Source: JAFGPF01 sp964500415 (GTDB lineage Bacteria > Chloroflexota > Dehalococcoidia > Dehalococcoidales > RBG-16-60-22). Taken from it: a DNA stretch of 52,555 bases. Below, piece by piece: positions 34,914 through 42,924 of this stretch. The DNA lies in the NCBI GenBank assembly GCA_964500415.1, contig CAZCOB010000011.1:1-52555 (forward strand). Reading direction: 5' to 3'. The notes under the pieces are model-generated. The model searched no databases. It worked only from the letters and a program-made list of their open reading frames with translations, and had not been told where the DNA came from. Within the stretch, counting starts at the first letter, position 1. The number at the start of each line of letters is the position of its first letter. A program made the translations under genes and the position numbers.

Positions 34914-35906
34914 CTATTGCTTCGGTTTTTCCGGATTAATCCCCGGCATCAACCTTACGTCTTCTCCCCGCTCCCTCGCCAATCTCATCCGGGTCATATC
35001 GCCGATGTCGAACCCCCACCCCTCCTTGAGCGTCCCTGCACCGAGCATCATCGCCATCTCGATGTGAGGTCTCCTCACCTTGTGCCAGATTAACGGGCCA
35101 TGCATCATGCCCTTGGGAATAAACATAGCGAAATTTTTATTGAATTCCATTTCTTCGCCGCTCAGCCCGAAGGTCATATCCGCGCCCAGGTCCTCCGGAT
35201 TTTCCGGGTCGCCGCCGATGTGCATTACTATCTCTTCGAAGTTATCATGCTTCATCTCGCCGATAGTATCGGTTACTTCCCATATCCAGCCGAACTCGAT
35301 ATAATACTTGACCCCCGGTATCTGGACGCCGCTCATGTACGTCATCGTCGGGCTCTGCCGCCCCTGTCCCGAAAGCGCTCCCGGTGACTCCCGCAGGGGA
35401 CTCCGTATCACGTACTGCTCGTAGTCGATGTCGTCCTGCTTCACCGGTAAACCCTGCTTCGACTCACTGATGCCGCTCTTACCCCACCCCTTGAACGGGT
35501 CACCCGTTCCCAGCATCATCGCCATCTCTATGTGCGGAAACTCAAACCTGTTCCATATCATCGGCCCGTGACGCACCCCCGCCGGTATGTAAACTCCCGT
35601 CGTCGTGTTGAACGTTATCGGCTGCCCGCCGACGTAAAACGTTATCTCCCCACCCAGCACCTGCGGCCTCTTCCAGTCGCCGCCCCAGTGCAGCACGATT
35701 TCATCATAGTCGTGCACGTGCTCGTGGATGTGGGGATTCGGCTCCGGCATGTCCCATATCCACCCTAGCTCTATATAGTAGTTGGCTTCGGGCACCTGCT
35801 GGCTGCTCATGTACGTCATCGTGGGGCTCTGCCTGCCCTTGTAACCGGGTCCCGCCTCGTATATAGGCTTGCTTACCACGTACTTATTCATATGACTCTC
35901 AGCCAT
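34914..35906 (-). CDS. Two-domain cupin protein, family member 4
   Basis: The 330-residue protein is an internal duplication. Half 1 has SPTMTYMSSQQVP, HIHEHVHDYDEIVLHWGGD and YIPAGVRHGPMIW. Half 2 has SPTMTYMSGVQIP, EMKHDNFEEIVMHIGGDP and FIPKGMMHGPLIW. Half 1 keeps the full His set; half 2 has lost most first-motif His residues, so only half 1 probably binds metal. GGAGG lies 10 nt before ATG. A second Met at position 6 is an alternative start. The function is unknown. Confidence 0.78.
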   Translation of the reverse strand: MAESHMNKYVVSKPIYEAGPGYKGRQSPTMTYMSSQQVPEANYYIELGWIWDMPEPNPHIHEHVHDYDEIVLHWGGDWKRPQVLGGEITFYVGGQPITFNTTTGVYIPAGVRHGPMIWNRFEFPHIEMAMMLGTGDPFKGWGKSGISESKQGLPVKQDDIDYEQYVIRSPLRESPGALSGQGRQSPTMTYMSGVQIPGVKYYIEFGWIWEVTDTIGEMKHDNFEEIVMHIGGDPENPEDLGADMTFGLSGEEMEFNKNFAMFIPKGMMHGPLIWHKVRRPHIEMAMMLGAGTLKEGWGFDIGDMTRMRLARERGEDVRLMPGINPEKPKQ

Positions 35907-35947
35907 AGGACATCATCCTCCTTATCTTTTATCAGAGGGGTATCGTT

Positions 35948-35977
35948 ATGATAATGTAATTATACGTATGATGTCAA
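35948..35977 (-). promoter_or_regulatory. Minus-strand promoter of the cupin gene
   Basis: On the minus strand TTGACA (35977-35972) and TATCAT (35953-35948), 18-bp spacer, start near 35941. It faces away from the promoter at 36011. Confidence 0.55.
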
Positions 35978-36010
35978 AACGGTTTTCAGAGTTCCCCGCC
36001 TCAGACCAGA

Positions 36011-36039
36011 TTGACAGAAATATTCATAAAGTATATTAT
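36011..36039 (+). promoter_or_regulatory. Promoter of the MATE exporter gene
   Basis: TTGACA at 36011-36016 and TATTAT at 36034-36039, 17-bp spacer. It leaves a leader of about 78 nt. Confidence 0.6.
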
Positions 36040-36123
36040 TGAATAGCAATCGTTTCCCCCGGCTTCGGTTGTCTTCCCTTTATTTTAACGCTGTATCCCG
36101 TTGGAAAGTAGTACCCGCGCATC

Positions 36124-37506
36124 ATGGCAGACACGGCTAGACCCAACCGAAAAGATAGCATCTTAGATAAGAATTGGACGCAAGGCCCCATCATCAGCAA
36201 TCTCCTGCTGCTTTCCTGGCCCATGGTACTGATGGAAACCCTCTTTGTGGTGAGTCAGGTCGCCGATATGGTATGGGTGGGGAGGCTGGGGCCTGCCGCC
36301 ATCGCCGGCGTGGGCATCGCCAATATCGTCGTCATGCTCGTGATGTCGATGGATTTCGGATTAATCATAGGCGTGAGGGCTATGGTAGCCCGCTACGTGG
36401 GAGCGGGTGATATGCCGGGAGCCAATCACGTTGCCGCGCAAGCCCTGATTCTCAGCGTTACCTGGGGCGCCCTGATGATGACCATCGGCATCCTGATGGC
36501 TAAACCTGTCATGGGGTTGTTCGGACTGGAGGCGGATGTCGTCACCGAGGGGATGTCCTACATGCGCGTCATGTTCGCCGGCTGGATAGCCATGGACATG
36601 TTGGTAATGGGGCTTTATATTATACAATCCTCGGGTGATACCATAAGGCCGCTGTTCATTGAAGCCCTGCTGAGGATTATCCACGTGACGCTTTGTCCCT
36701 TCCTCGTCCTTGGCCTGTGGGGATTCCCCCGCATGGGTGTAAGCGGGGCAGCCCTGAGCAATATAATATCCCAGGTTCTCGGGACACTTCTCGTTTTATG
36801 GCTCCTGTTTGGCGGTAAGACCCGGTTGCATATCTCCCGCAAAGATTTCCGCCTCGACCTCGATATCATCTGGCGTATGTTGAAAATCGGTGTTCCCGCT
36901 CTCGTTATGCACCTGCAGAGGTCATTCGGTAATTTCGTACTGACATGGCTGATAGCTCCCTTCGGTACTCTGGCCGTAGCCGCCCACAGCCTGGCTACCC
37001 GTGTGGAGATGTTCGTCATGCTGCCCGGCATGGGATTCGGACAGGGTGCCGGGGTGCTGGTGGGGCAGAACCTGGGCGCCCATCAGCCGAACCGGGCGGA
37101 GAGAAGCGCCTGGATGGCATTGGGTATTCTTGAGGTTGCTATGTTAGTCCTTTCGGGGGCTATCCTGCTGTGGGCGGAAAATATCATCGGCATTTTTACC
37201 ACCGACCCCGATTTGATAAAAATCGGCGCTACGTTTATAAGAATAGCCTCGGCGGCTTTTGCGATTATCGGTTTTATCTCTGTCCTGCAGAGCTGCATCG
37301 CCGGCGCCGGGGATACTGTACCCAACATGATAATCAGCATTATCATGATATGGGCAATACAGATGCCGCTGGCCTTCATCCTGCCTAAAGTCACCGACCT
37401 CGGCGTCCTGGGCATACGCTGGGCGTTAGTCGGCGGCATGGCTGCCGGGGCAATAGCCTATACCACCTATTTCAGACTGGGAAGGTGGAAGCTCAAGAAG
37501 GTATAA
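36124..37506 (+). CDS. MATE-family multidrug/cation antiporter
   Basis: The 460-residue inner-membrane protein has about 12 TMs. It has the MATE pattern ILSWPMVLMETLFVVSQVADMVWVGRLGPAAIAGVG at the start and GFGQGAGVLVGQNLGAHQPNRAERSA in the second half. It exports organic cations or drugs using Na+ or H+ gradients. The Shine-Dalgarno before ATG is weak (GGAAAG, too far upstream), so translation may be low or the start slightly different. It is divergent from the two-domain cupin gene. Confidence 0.9.
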   Translation: MADTARPNRKDSILDKNWTQGPIISNLLLLSWPMVLMETLFVVSQVADMVWVGRLGPAAIAGVGIANIVVMLVMSMDFGLIIGVRAMVARYVGAGDMPGANHVAAQALILSVTWGALMMTIGILMAKPVMGLFGLEADVVTEGMSYMRVMFAGWIAMDMLVMGLYIIQSSGDTIRPLFIEALLRIIHVTLCPFLVLGLWGFPRMGVSGAALSNIISQVLGTLLVLWLLFGGKTRLHISRKDFRLDLDIIWRMLKIGVPALVMHLQRSFGNFVLTWLIAPFGTLAVAAHSLATRVEMFVMLPGMGFGQGAGVLVGQNLGAHQPNRAERSAWMALGILEVAMLVLSGAILLWAENIIGIFTTDPDLIKIGATFIRIASAAFAIIGFISVLQSCIAGAGDTVPNMIISIIMIWAIQMPLAFILPKVTDLGVLGIRWALVGGMAAGAIAYTTYFRLGRWKLKKV

Positions 37507-37515
37507 AAGCCTTTA

Positions 37516-38181
37516 TTAAAAACCGTAAAATTTAACGACGCTGTCCAGCGGGTCACGGGCGGTGCGGCTTTTATTTACCGGGTTATCCCGGTCGGGGTAG
37601 CCGATGGATATTCCCAGCGCGATGAGCTTATCCTCCGGTATATCCAGCACCTTCCTGATAATATCGGGATAAACCACGGCCTGAGCCTGGGCCACGGTGC
37701 CCAGTCCGTAATTAGTGGCCAGCAGCATAATGTTCTGCACCGCCGAGCCACAATCGTACAGTGACCAGGCGTTAATCCCCTTCGACTGCTGGAAGAAGGG
37801 CTTCCCCACCAGGAGATAGATACATGTCGAGGCGTCGTAGTGCCGGTAATTATCGAAAGTATGAGCTTCCCACTCTTCTTTGTTAAATTCTTTACGGCCC
37901 TTCGGCCGCAGGGCGCGGATACGCCCCATGTAAGGCTCGGGGAACTCGTACGGCCGGGGAACCTCGGGGTACGGCTCCTGAAGGCCTTTCTTTACAAAGC
38001 CTTCCTCTATCTCTTTCAGCTTCTCTCCGGTAGCTACGGCGAATTCCCAGGGCTGGGTATTGGCCCAGGACGGCGCCCGCAGCGCCTGTTCCATTATTTT
38101 CTTGATGGTATCCAGCGGGATGGGGTCGTGCTTGAAAGCCCGGAAAGACTTTCTCTCTCTGATAGCATCGATGACTTCCAT
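37516..38181 (-). CDS. Nitroreductase-family flavoprotein
   Basis: The 221-residue FMN protein has the nitroreductase N-terminus EVIDAIRERKSFRAFKHDPIP and the LRAPSWANTQPWEF FMN-binding turn, with the later NIMLLATNYGLGTVAQAQAV segment. It probably reduces nitro compounds, quinones or enones with NAD(P)H. The frame extends upstream to 38244, but GAGGAG 9 nt before ATG 38181 marks the better start. Convergent with the MATE gene, stops only 9 nt apart. Confidence 0.88.
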   Translation of the reverse strand: MEVIDAIRERKSFRAFKHDPIPLDTIKKIMEQALRAPSWANTQPWEFAVATGEKLKEIEEGFVKKGLQEPYPEVPRPYEFPEPYMGRIRALRPKGRKEFNKEEWEAHTFDNYRHYDASTCIYLLVGKPFFQQSKGINAWSLYDCGSAVQNIMLLATNYGLGTVAQAQAVVYPDIIRKVLDIPEDKLIALGISIGYPDRDNPVNKSRTARDPLDSVVKFYGF

Positions 38182-38227
38182 CTCTTGTCTCTCCTCTCTC
38201 GGCTCAACTTGTCCTGCTCTATAATTA

Positions 38228-38257
38228 ATTATCGGCATTTTCAATTCGTCAAGTCAA
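38228..38257 (-). promoter_or_regulatory. Minus-strand promoter of the nitroreductase gene
   Basis: On the minus strand TTGACT (38257-38252) and GATAAT (38233-38228), 18-bp spacer. This placement also supports the shorter start at 38181. Confidence 0.5.
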
Positions 38258-38294
38258 ATCAGCCCGCCGCCGGCTACCCCTTACTATTCTGCTA

Positions 38295-38323
38295 TTGACA
38301 CTATCAGCCAAAGGACTTACCAT
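38295..38323 (+). promoter_or_regulatory. Promoter of the gene at 38356
   Basis: TTGACA at 38295-38300 and TACCAT at 38318-38323, 17-bp spacer; start near 38330. Confidence 0.5.
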
Positions 38324-38355
38324 ATATACACTAACCCAGCGAGGTTTAAACACGC

Positions 38356-39243
38356 ATGGGAATACTCAAACGCAATCAACCCGATGACGTCCTGTTTCTC
38401 CAGCCGGTACGCTTTGCCGACGAGAAATTACACCGGGGCAAGGTGAGAATGCTCTACTGCGATGCCTCCGGTAAGGTCTATTCCTCGATTATCAATCGTA
38501 CCGTCTACGAACGCGCCCGTGATAACGCCGCCATTATGGCACAAAGCCGCAAGCCGTTTGCCACCATCGGCCTGGAGACAGGCCCCGGACGGTTCATCCC
38601 GGTAACTATAGAAATCGGAGACCAGGAAACATGGGCGCTGGAGCGCATCCTGGAGCATGCCCTTAAAAACGGTAAACTGCCGGACATACTCAAGAAGTAT
38701 CTCAGACCGATGACAAGACTTGTTGAATCCGACCGTCAGTTCTTTATTTCCGAATACCGCAAACGCCGGCGCGGTGCCCCCACCGGAGTTACCCCCAGGA
38801 TACTGGAAAGGCTGCCGTATTACCGGGAACAGGACATGGAAGTCTCCATGCCGATTTATAAAGCCGAACTCATCTATCCGCTTATCGTTCTGAAACCCCT
38901 CCCCACCGGGGAGCGTCCGCCGCATAATACCCGCAGTCTGCTGATTCTGGACAGTGACGGCGATATAGCTGTTATCAAGGTGCCTGCCGGACTAGTCCGC
39001 AAGATAGAGATGGAGATGGCGGAGCAAATCGGCAAGAAACGCGGTAGTACCTGCACGCTCATCTCGCAAAATGCGGAGGGTTACGTTTTGAGTTACATGT
39101 CCATAAGCCGGCAGCAGAAACAATCTCTGGAAGTGTTGACGAGATACTTTGAGGAGACCGGCAGCAGCAAACAGCGCGTTTCCCTGCTCGTTAAGACCTT
39201 ACTCGCCCGGGCTAAAGACAGGGTGTCTTCTCCGGCCAGCTAA
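38356..39243 (+). CDS. Unrecognised soluble protein, 295 residues
   Basis: No family is recognised. The protein is soluble and basic in its middle (SEYRKRRRGAPTG, about residues 130-142) with no signal peptide, TM segment or clear catalytic motif. Regular strand/helix composition and a well-placed promoter and GAGG support a real gene. It is a single-gene unit between the divergent nitroreductase and the convergent antiporter. Confidence 0.65.
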   Translation: MGILKRNQPDDVLFLQPVRFADEKLHRGKVRMLYCDASGKVYSSIINRTVYERARDNAAIMAQSRKPFATIGLETGPGRFIPVTIEIGDQETWALERILEHALKNGKLPDILKKYLRPMTRLVESDRQFFISEYRKRRRGAPTGVTPRILERLPYYREQDMEVSMPIYKAELIYPLIVLKPLPTGERPPHNTRSLLILDSDGDIAVIKVPAGLVRKIEMEMAEQIGKKRGSTCTLISQNAEGYVLSYMSISRQQKQSLEVLTRYFEETGSSKQRVSLLVKTLLARAKDRVSSPAS

Positions 39244-39255
39244 GCAGTACTCTGC

Positions 39256-40632
39256 CTAAGATTTTCCATCCTTATCAGGCGGTTTCTTTTTACCTTCACC
39301 CCCACCCCCGAATAACTTATCGCCATTGGGAACAACTCCATCCGTTCGCCCCTCCATATCCATGGTATGGAGCGCTGTTTTCCGTCCGAATTTCGGCATA
39401 CTCGGCGAAAGAATCCAGGCATACAGCTGTGGCAGCGACGTCTTCTCCAGCAATAACACCAGTATCGAGGTAATCACGATACTGAAAAGAACCACGCCGT
39501 AGGTTACGTGCCTGATTGTTTCCCCACCGGCCACTCCCTGCTGTAACGGTATGCTGGCCAGCACCACCGCCGCCAGCCCCTTGGGCACCATGACCGCCAT
39601 GACGGAAAAGTCTTTAGCCCCCATCGCCTGCCGCACGGATAGCTTTACCGCCGGTATGCGCAGGGCGAAAGCTACTGCCGTAAGTATCAGCCCGACGATG
39701 ATAAGCCAGTTGCTGATAAGCTCCAGTGAGAGACCGAGATAAATGAAGAAAAAGGTCTTGAGCAGAAAGGCCACCTCGCTGAAGAATATCTTTTCTGTCT
39801 GGTTGAGGCCGACGGGCTCCTTCGCCGTCCACGATTTGAAAATCGGAATGCGTATCGTCTCGATATTCCCTATCGTCACCCCGAAAGCCAGAGCCGCGAT
39901 GGCGCCGCTGAAACCCAGTGTCTCCACGATACCATAGATAACGAAAACGAAGGCTGGCGTGGTGAATATGGCGTTCTTGATGGCGCGTATCCGGTTGAGC
40001 AGCACCGACCATACGAGGGCGCCGATGATACCGAACACCAGGGCGACCAGGAACGAAGCGATAAGGTCGCCCGATACCGAGGCTATCTCGAACTTGCCGA
40101 CCACATACGCCTGCACCAGCGCCACGGTAATCACGATGCTGAGAACATCGTTTACCGACGACTCTACCGAGAGCAGCGTGCTGGTCTCTTCTTTAATCCT
40201 TAACTGCCTGACGAGGGGTATAACCACCGCCTCCGAGGTGGAGCCGACAATCGCCCCCAGGATGAATGCCGGCAGCACTTCGAGGTCGGTCAGCCAGATA
40301 GCGAACCCGGCCACGACGGCCATCGTCAGGAAAAAGCAGAGAGGCGCCAGCGTCATCGCCCCACCCAGTGCTGCCCGCAGCATGCTTAGTCGCAGCGCCA
40401 GTCCGCTTTCGAAAAGGATGATAATCAACGTAACCGTCGTGAAGACCGGCCCCACCTCCCCGAACATCGTGGGTGACGCCAGCCCCAGCACCGGACCGAC
40501 GCATATGCCGATGATAATCAGCAGAATGACATCGGGAATCCTGGTGCGACTGAAGATACTGGTGAATAGGTGCGCCAAGAATACCAGTATGCCCACAAAA
40601 GCGATTACCTGGGCTACATTCCCCATGTCCAT
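39256..40632 (-). CDS. Cation/proton antiporter (CPA family, NhaP-like)
   Basis: The 458-residue membrane protein has about 12 TMs. Family signs are RIPDVILLIIIGICVGPVLG, IIILFESGLALRLSMLR, GAIVGSTSEAVVIPLV and SVESSVNDVLSIVITVAL, the last being the ion-site Asn-Asp of electroneutral CPA1-type exchangers. A cytoplasmic tail of about 45 residues ends in Lys/Gly. It would exchange Na+ or K+ for H+. Two Met codons (40632 and 40626) could start; no clear Shine-Dalgarno. Confidence 0.88.
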   Translation of the reverse strand: MDMGNVAQVIAFVGILVFLAHLFTSIFSRTRIPDVILLIIIGICVGPVLGLASPTMFGEVGPVFTTVTLIIILFESGLALRLSMLRAALGGAMTLAPLCFFLTMAVVAGFAIWLTDLEVLPAFILGAIVGSTSEAVVIPLVRQLRIKEETSTLLSVESSVNDVLSIVITVALVQAYVVGKFEIASVSGDLIASFLVALVFGIIGALVWSVLLNRIRAIKNAIFTTPAFVFVIYGIVETLGFSGAIAALAFGVTIGNIETIRIPIFKSWTAKEPVGLNQTEKIFFSEVAFLLKTFFFIYLGLSLELISNWLIIVGLILTAVAFALRIPAVKLSVRQAMGAKDFSVMAVMVPKGLAAVVLASIPLQQGVAGGETIRHVTYGVVLFSIVITSILVLLLEKTSLPQLYAWILSPSMPKFGRKTALHTMDMEGRTDGVVPNGDKLFGGGGEGKKKPPDKDGKS

Positions 40633-40736
40633 TACCGTGAATTATGGCATTGACAGGGGCAAACTTCAAGTCGGCGGAGCTTCCGGGACAGGCCCCTATC
40701 CTTCCCTTTTCTTTTCTTCACTTCCCCCCTCGCTGT

Positions 40737-40783
40737 TATCTTTTCCCACTCATGCTACCCTCGTATCATCCTCTGCTTGTCCC
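40737..40783. repeat. Dispersed intergenic repeat, family 1, copy D
   Basis: TATCTTTTCCCACTC then GTATCATCCTCTGCTTGTCCC-like end; the most diverged of the four copies. Confidence 0.55.
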
Positions 40784-40826
40784 GTGGGGTGCCTCTCCAC
40801 TCCCATACCTGTCATTGCGGGGAAAA

Positions 40827-40855
40827 TTGACAACTGGATGCAATAAATATAACAT
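40827..40855 (+). promoter_or_regulatory. Promoter of the DUF169 gene
   Basis: TTGACA at 40827-40832 and TAACAT at 40850-40855, 17-bp spacer; leader of about 80 nt to ATG 40944, which has AAGGAGG. Confidence 0.55.
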
Positions 40856-40943
40856 CAGAGGGAATAGCGATGAGGTATCAGGATACATTACCACAGGTTG
40901 AAATTGGGAATGTCCGGTAAGCTATATATTTAAGGAGGTTACT

Positions 40944-41711
40944 ATGAAACCACTTCAAACCGATTTGTCGATTTACAGGAAATTCGACTTCGAGAGAACA
41001 CCCGTGGGTGTCAAGTTCCTGCCCATCAGACCCGAAGGAATAGAACAGATGGACGGTAGTATGGCTTTATGCGAGATGATTAATGAAGCCCAGCAAAGAG
41101 GAACCCCGTTTTACATTGACAAAGACAATGAGGACTGCGCCGGGGCGATGATACTGGGAATGGTCGCCCCTGCGATGCACGCAGGAGGTGGGGAACTGGG
41201 GGTAAAATGGGGCATCTATCAAGAGGCACGCGTCAACGAAAGGCTGGTCGGGGGTTCGCCGAAAATGCCCCCGGGCAACATAAATTACGTCGTTTTTTCT
41301 CCACTGGAACAGATAACCTTCGAGCCTGACCTCCTGTTTCTTGTGGCCACGGTAAGCCAGGCGGAAATCGTGCTGAGGGCTCTGAGCTATTCGACCGGAG
41401 AAATATGGTCCAGCAAGGCAACTTCGGGTGGCGCCTGCGCCTACCTTTTCGCTTATCCGTACCTGAGCGGTAAGGTCAATTACGTAACCACCGGGCTGAC
41501 CCTGGGTTTGAAAGGACGGAGGGTATACCCTGAAGGACGGCTTCTATTCTCCATCCCGTATGACTGGATACCCGTAATAACCCGAAATCTGGAGAAGATG
41601 GAATGGGTGCTGCCCGCCTACACGGATGACACCAGGGAACAGTTTCTGGCGCGACGTAAAGGAATATTCGAAGAGTTAGCCCGCGAGTTTGGGAATCCCG
41701 GCAAGAGCTAA
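40944..41711 (+). CDS. DUF169-family protein
   Basis: The 255-residue protein matches the general look of DUF169: TPVGVKFL near the N-terminus, ALCEMINEAQQRG, DCAGAMILGM, and the YVVFSPLEQITFEPDLLFLVATVSQAEIVLRALSYSTG core, with LLFSIPYDWIPVI near the end. Conserved Cys residues lie at about 43 and 65, and others near TSGGACAYLF. The biochemical role of the family is not known to me; it is often near anaerobic redox genes. The strong Shine-Dalgarno AAGGAGG sets the start. The amidohydrolase follows 39 nt later, so they are probably co-transcribed. Confidence 0.75.
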   Translation: MKPLQTDLSIYRKFDFERTPVGVKFLPIRPEGIEQMDGSMALCEMINEAQQRGTPFYIDKDNEDCAGAMILGMVAPAMHAGGGELGVKWGIYQEARVNERLVGGSPKMPPGNINYVVFSPLEQITFEPDLLFLVATVSQAEIVLRALSYSTGEIWSSKATSGGACAYLFAYPYLSGKVNYVTTGLTLGLKGRRVYPEGRLLFSIPYDWIPVITRNLEKMEWVLPAYTDDTREQFLARRKGIFEELAREFGNPGKS

Positions 41712-41750
41712 GCGAGGGATAATTACTAAAAAATCGTGAAGAGTCGCCAT

Positions 41751-42689
41751 ATGAAAATAGACATATATTCCCACATCATGACCAAAAAATACACGGAGCT
41801 TTACGCCAGGAAAAATCCGGCGATAAAGCAGCGGATTGAGTACCGCAGCATCGCCGTGACCGACCTTGAAGTGCGTCTGCGCCTCATGAACAGGTATCCG
41901 GATGTTTTACAGGTATTGACCGTCGCCAATATCCCCCTGGAGACATTCGCCGAGAAGGCCGACGCTATCGAGCTGGCAAAAATCGCCAACGATGAGCTTG
42001 CCGAGCTTATAGACAGGTATCCGGATAAATTTATCGCCGGCGTAGCCGCCCTGCCCATGAACGATATCGACGCTTCCCTGGAAGAGGCCGACCGGGCTAT
42101 TACGAAGCTGGGACTCAAAGGAGTGCAGATATACAGTCGCATCAACGGCGAGACCCTGGACAACCCCAAGTTCAAACCACTGTGGGAGAAAATGGCCGGA
42201 CACGACCTGCCCATCTGGATTCACCCAGCATCGAACGATAACCTGGATAACGATATCGGCCTCTTTAGCTGGCCTTTCGAGACCTCTTCCGCCATGTTCC
42301 GCCTGGTTACCGCCGGCGTCTTTAACGACCACCCCGACCTTAAATTCATCGTCCACCACTGCGGGGCGATGGTGCCGTATTTCCAGAAGCGCGTCAGGTG
42401 GGTGCTGTCCCTCGCCCCCGGCCTTTTCCCCGATATCAAGAAGCCGGAGGAGCACTTCCGCAAGTTTTACACGGATACCGCCGTCTACGGCAACACGTCG
42501 TCGCTGATGTGCGGGTACGACTTCTACGGCCCCGACCATATTCTCTACGGCACGGACGCCCCGCTGGGTCCGAAGTTCGGCATGACCGGCGAGACCGCCG
42601 AATCCATCGAGCGCATGGACATCCCCGACGATGAGAAGGAGAAGATACTCTTCCGAAATGCGGTGGAGTTGTTAAACCTGCCGCACTAA
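41751..42689 (+). CDS. Amidohydrolase-2 family protein, second copy
   Basis: The 312-residue ACMSD-like TIM-barrel protein begins KIDIYSHIMTKKY, where the first metal His of H-x-H is Tyr. Other motifs are LPIWIHPASND, FIVHHCGAMVPYFQKR and ILYGTDAPLGP, the last with the metal Asp. It is distant from the protein at 3966. The frame is open to GTG 41736, but the family N-terminus starts at ATG 41751. It is probably a decarboxylase or hydrolase acting on a carboxylic-acid intermediate; substrate unknown. Confidence 0.83.
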   Translation: MKIDIYSHIMTKKYTELYARKNPAIKQRIEYRSIAVTDLEVRLRLMNRYPDVLQVLTVANIPLETFAEKADAIELAKIANDELAELIDRYPDKFIAGVAALPMNDIDASLEEADRAITKLGLKGVQIYSRINGETLDNPKFKPLWEKMAGHDLPIWIHPASNDNLDNDIGLFSWPFETSSAMFRLVTAGVFNDHPDLKFIVHHCGAMVPYFQKRVRWVLSLAPGLFPDIKKPEEHFRKFYTDTAVYGNTSSLMCGYDFYGPDHILYGTDAPLGPKFGMTGETAESIERMDIPDDEKEKILFRNAVELLNLPH

Positions 42690-42861
42690 TTTTAGCCTAC
42701 TCTTCCGCATTATTAACCGTCGTCGGAATCAGTTCGGAAAGTGCCGGGCGGATTTGAATCCCCTCGTTTAACTCGTCAATGTCTCCAAAAATATCTGTAT
42801 TTTTCTAGTCTCCCTGGCAACGCAAAACGCCCGGAACGCACAGAACGCATGGTTCTTAATC

Positions 42862-42890
42862 TTGACATTAGGCGAATCTAGTGGTAGAAA
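42862..42890 (+). promoter_or_regulatory. Promoter of the PAS-kinase/receiver operon
   Basis: TTGACA at 42862-42867 and TAGAAA at 42885-42890, 17-bp spacer. The TTG at 42862 is thus better read as part of the -35 than as a start codon. Confidence 0.5.
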
Positions 42891-42924
42891 TATGACGGAA
42901 ATCCCCCTTCGCCATAATATCAAT

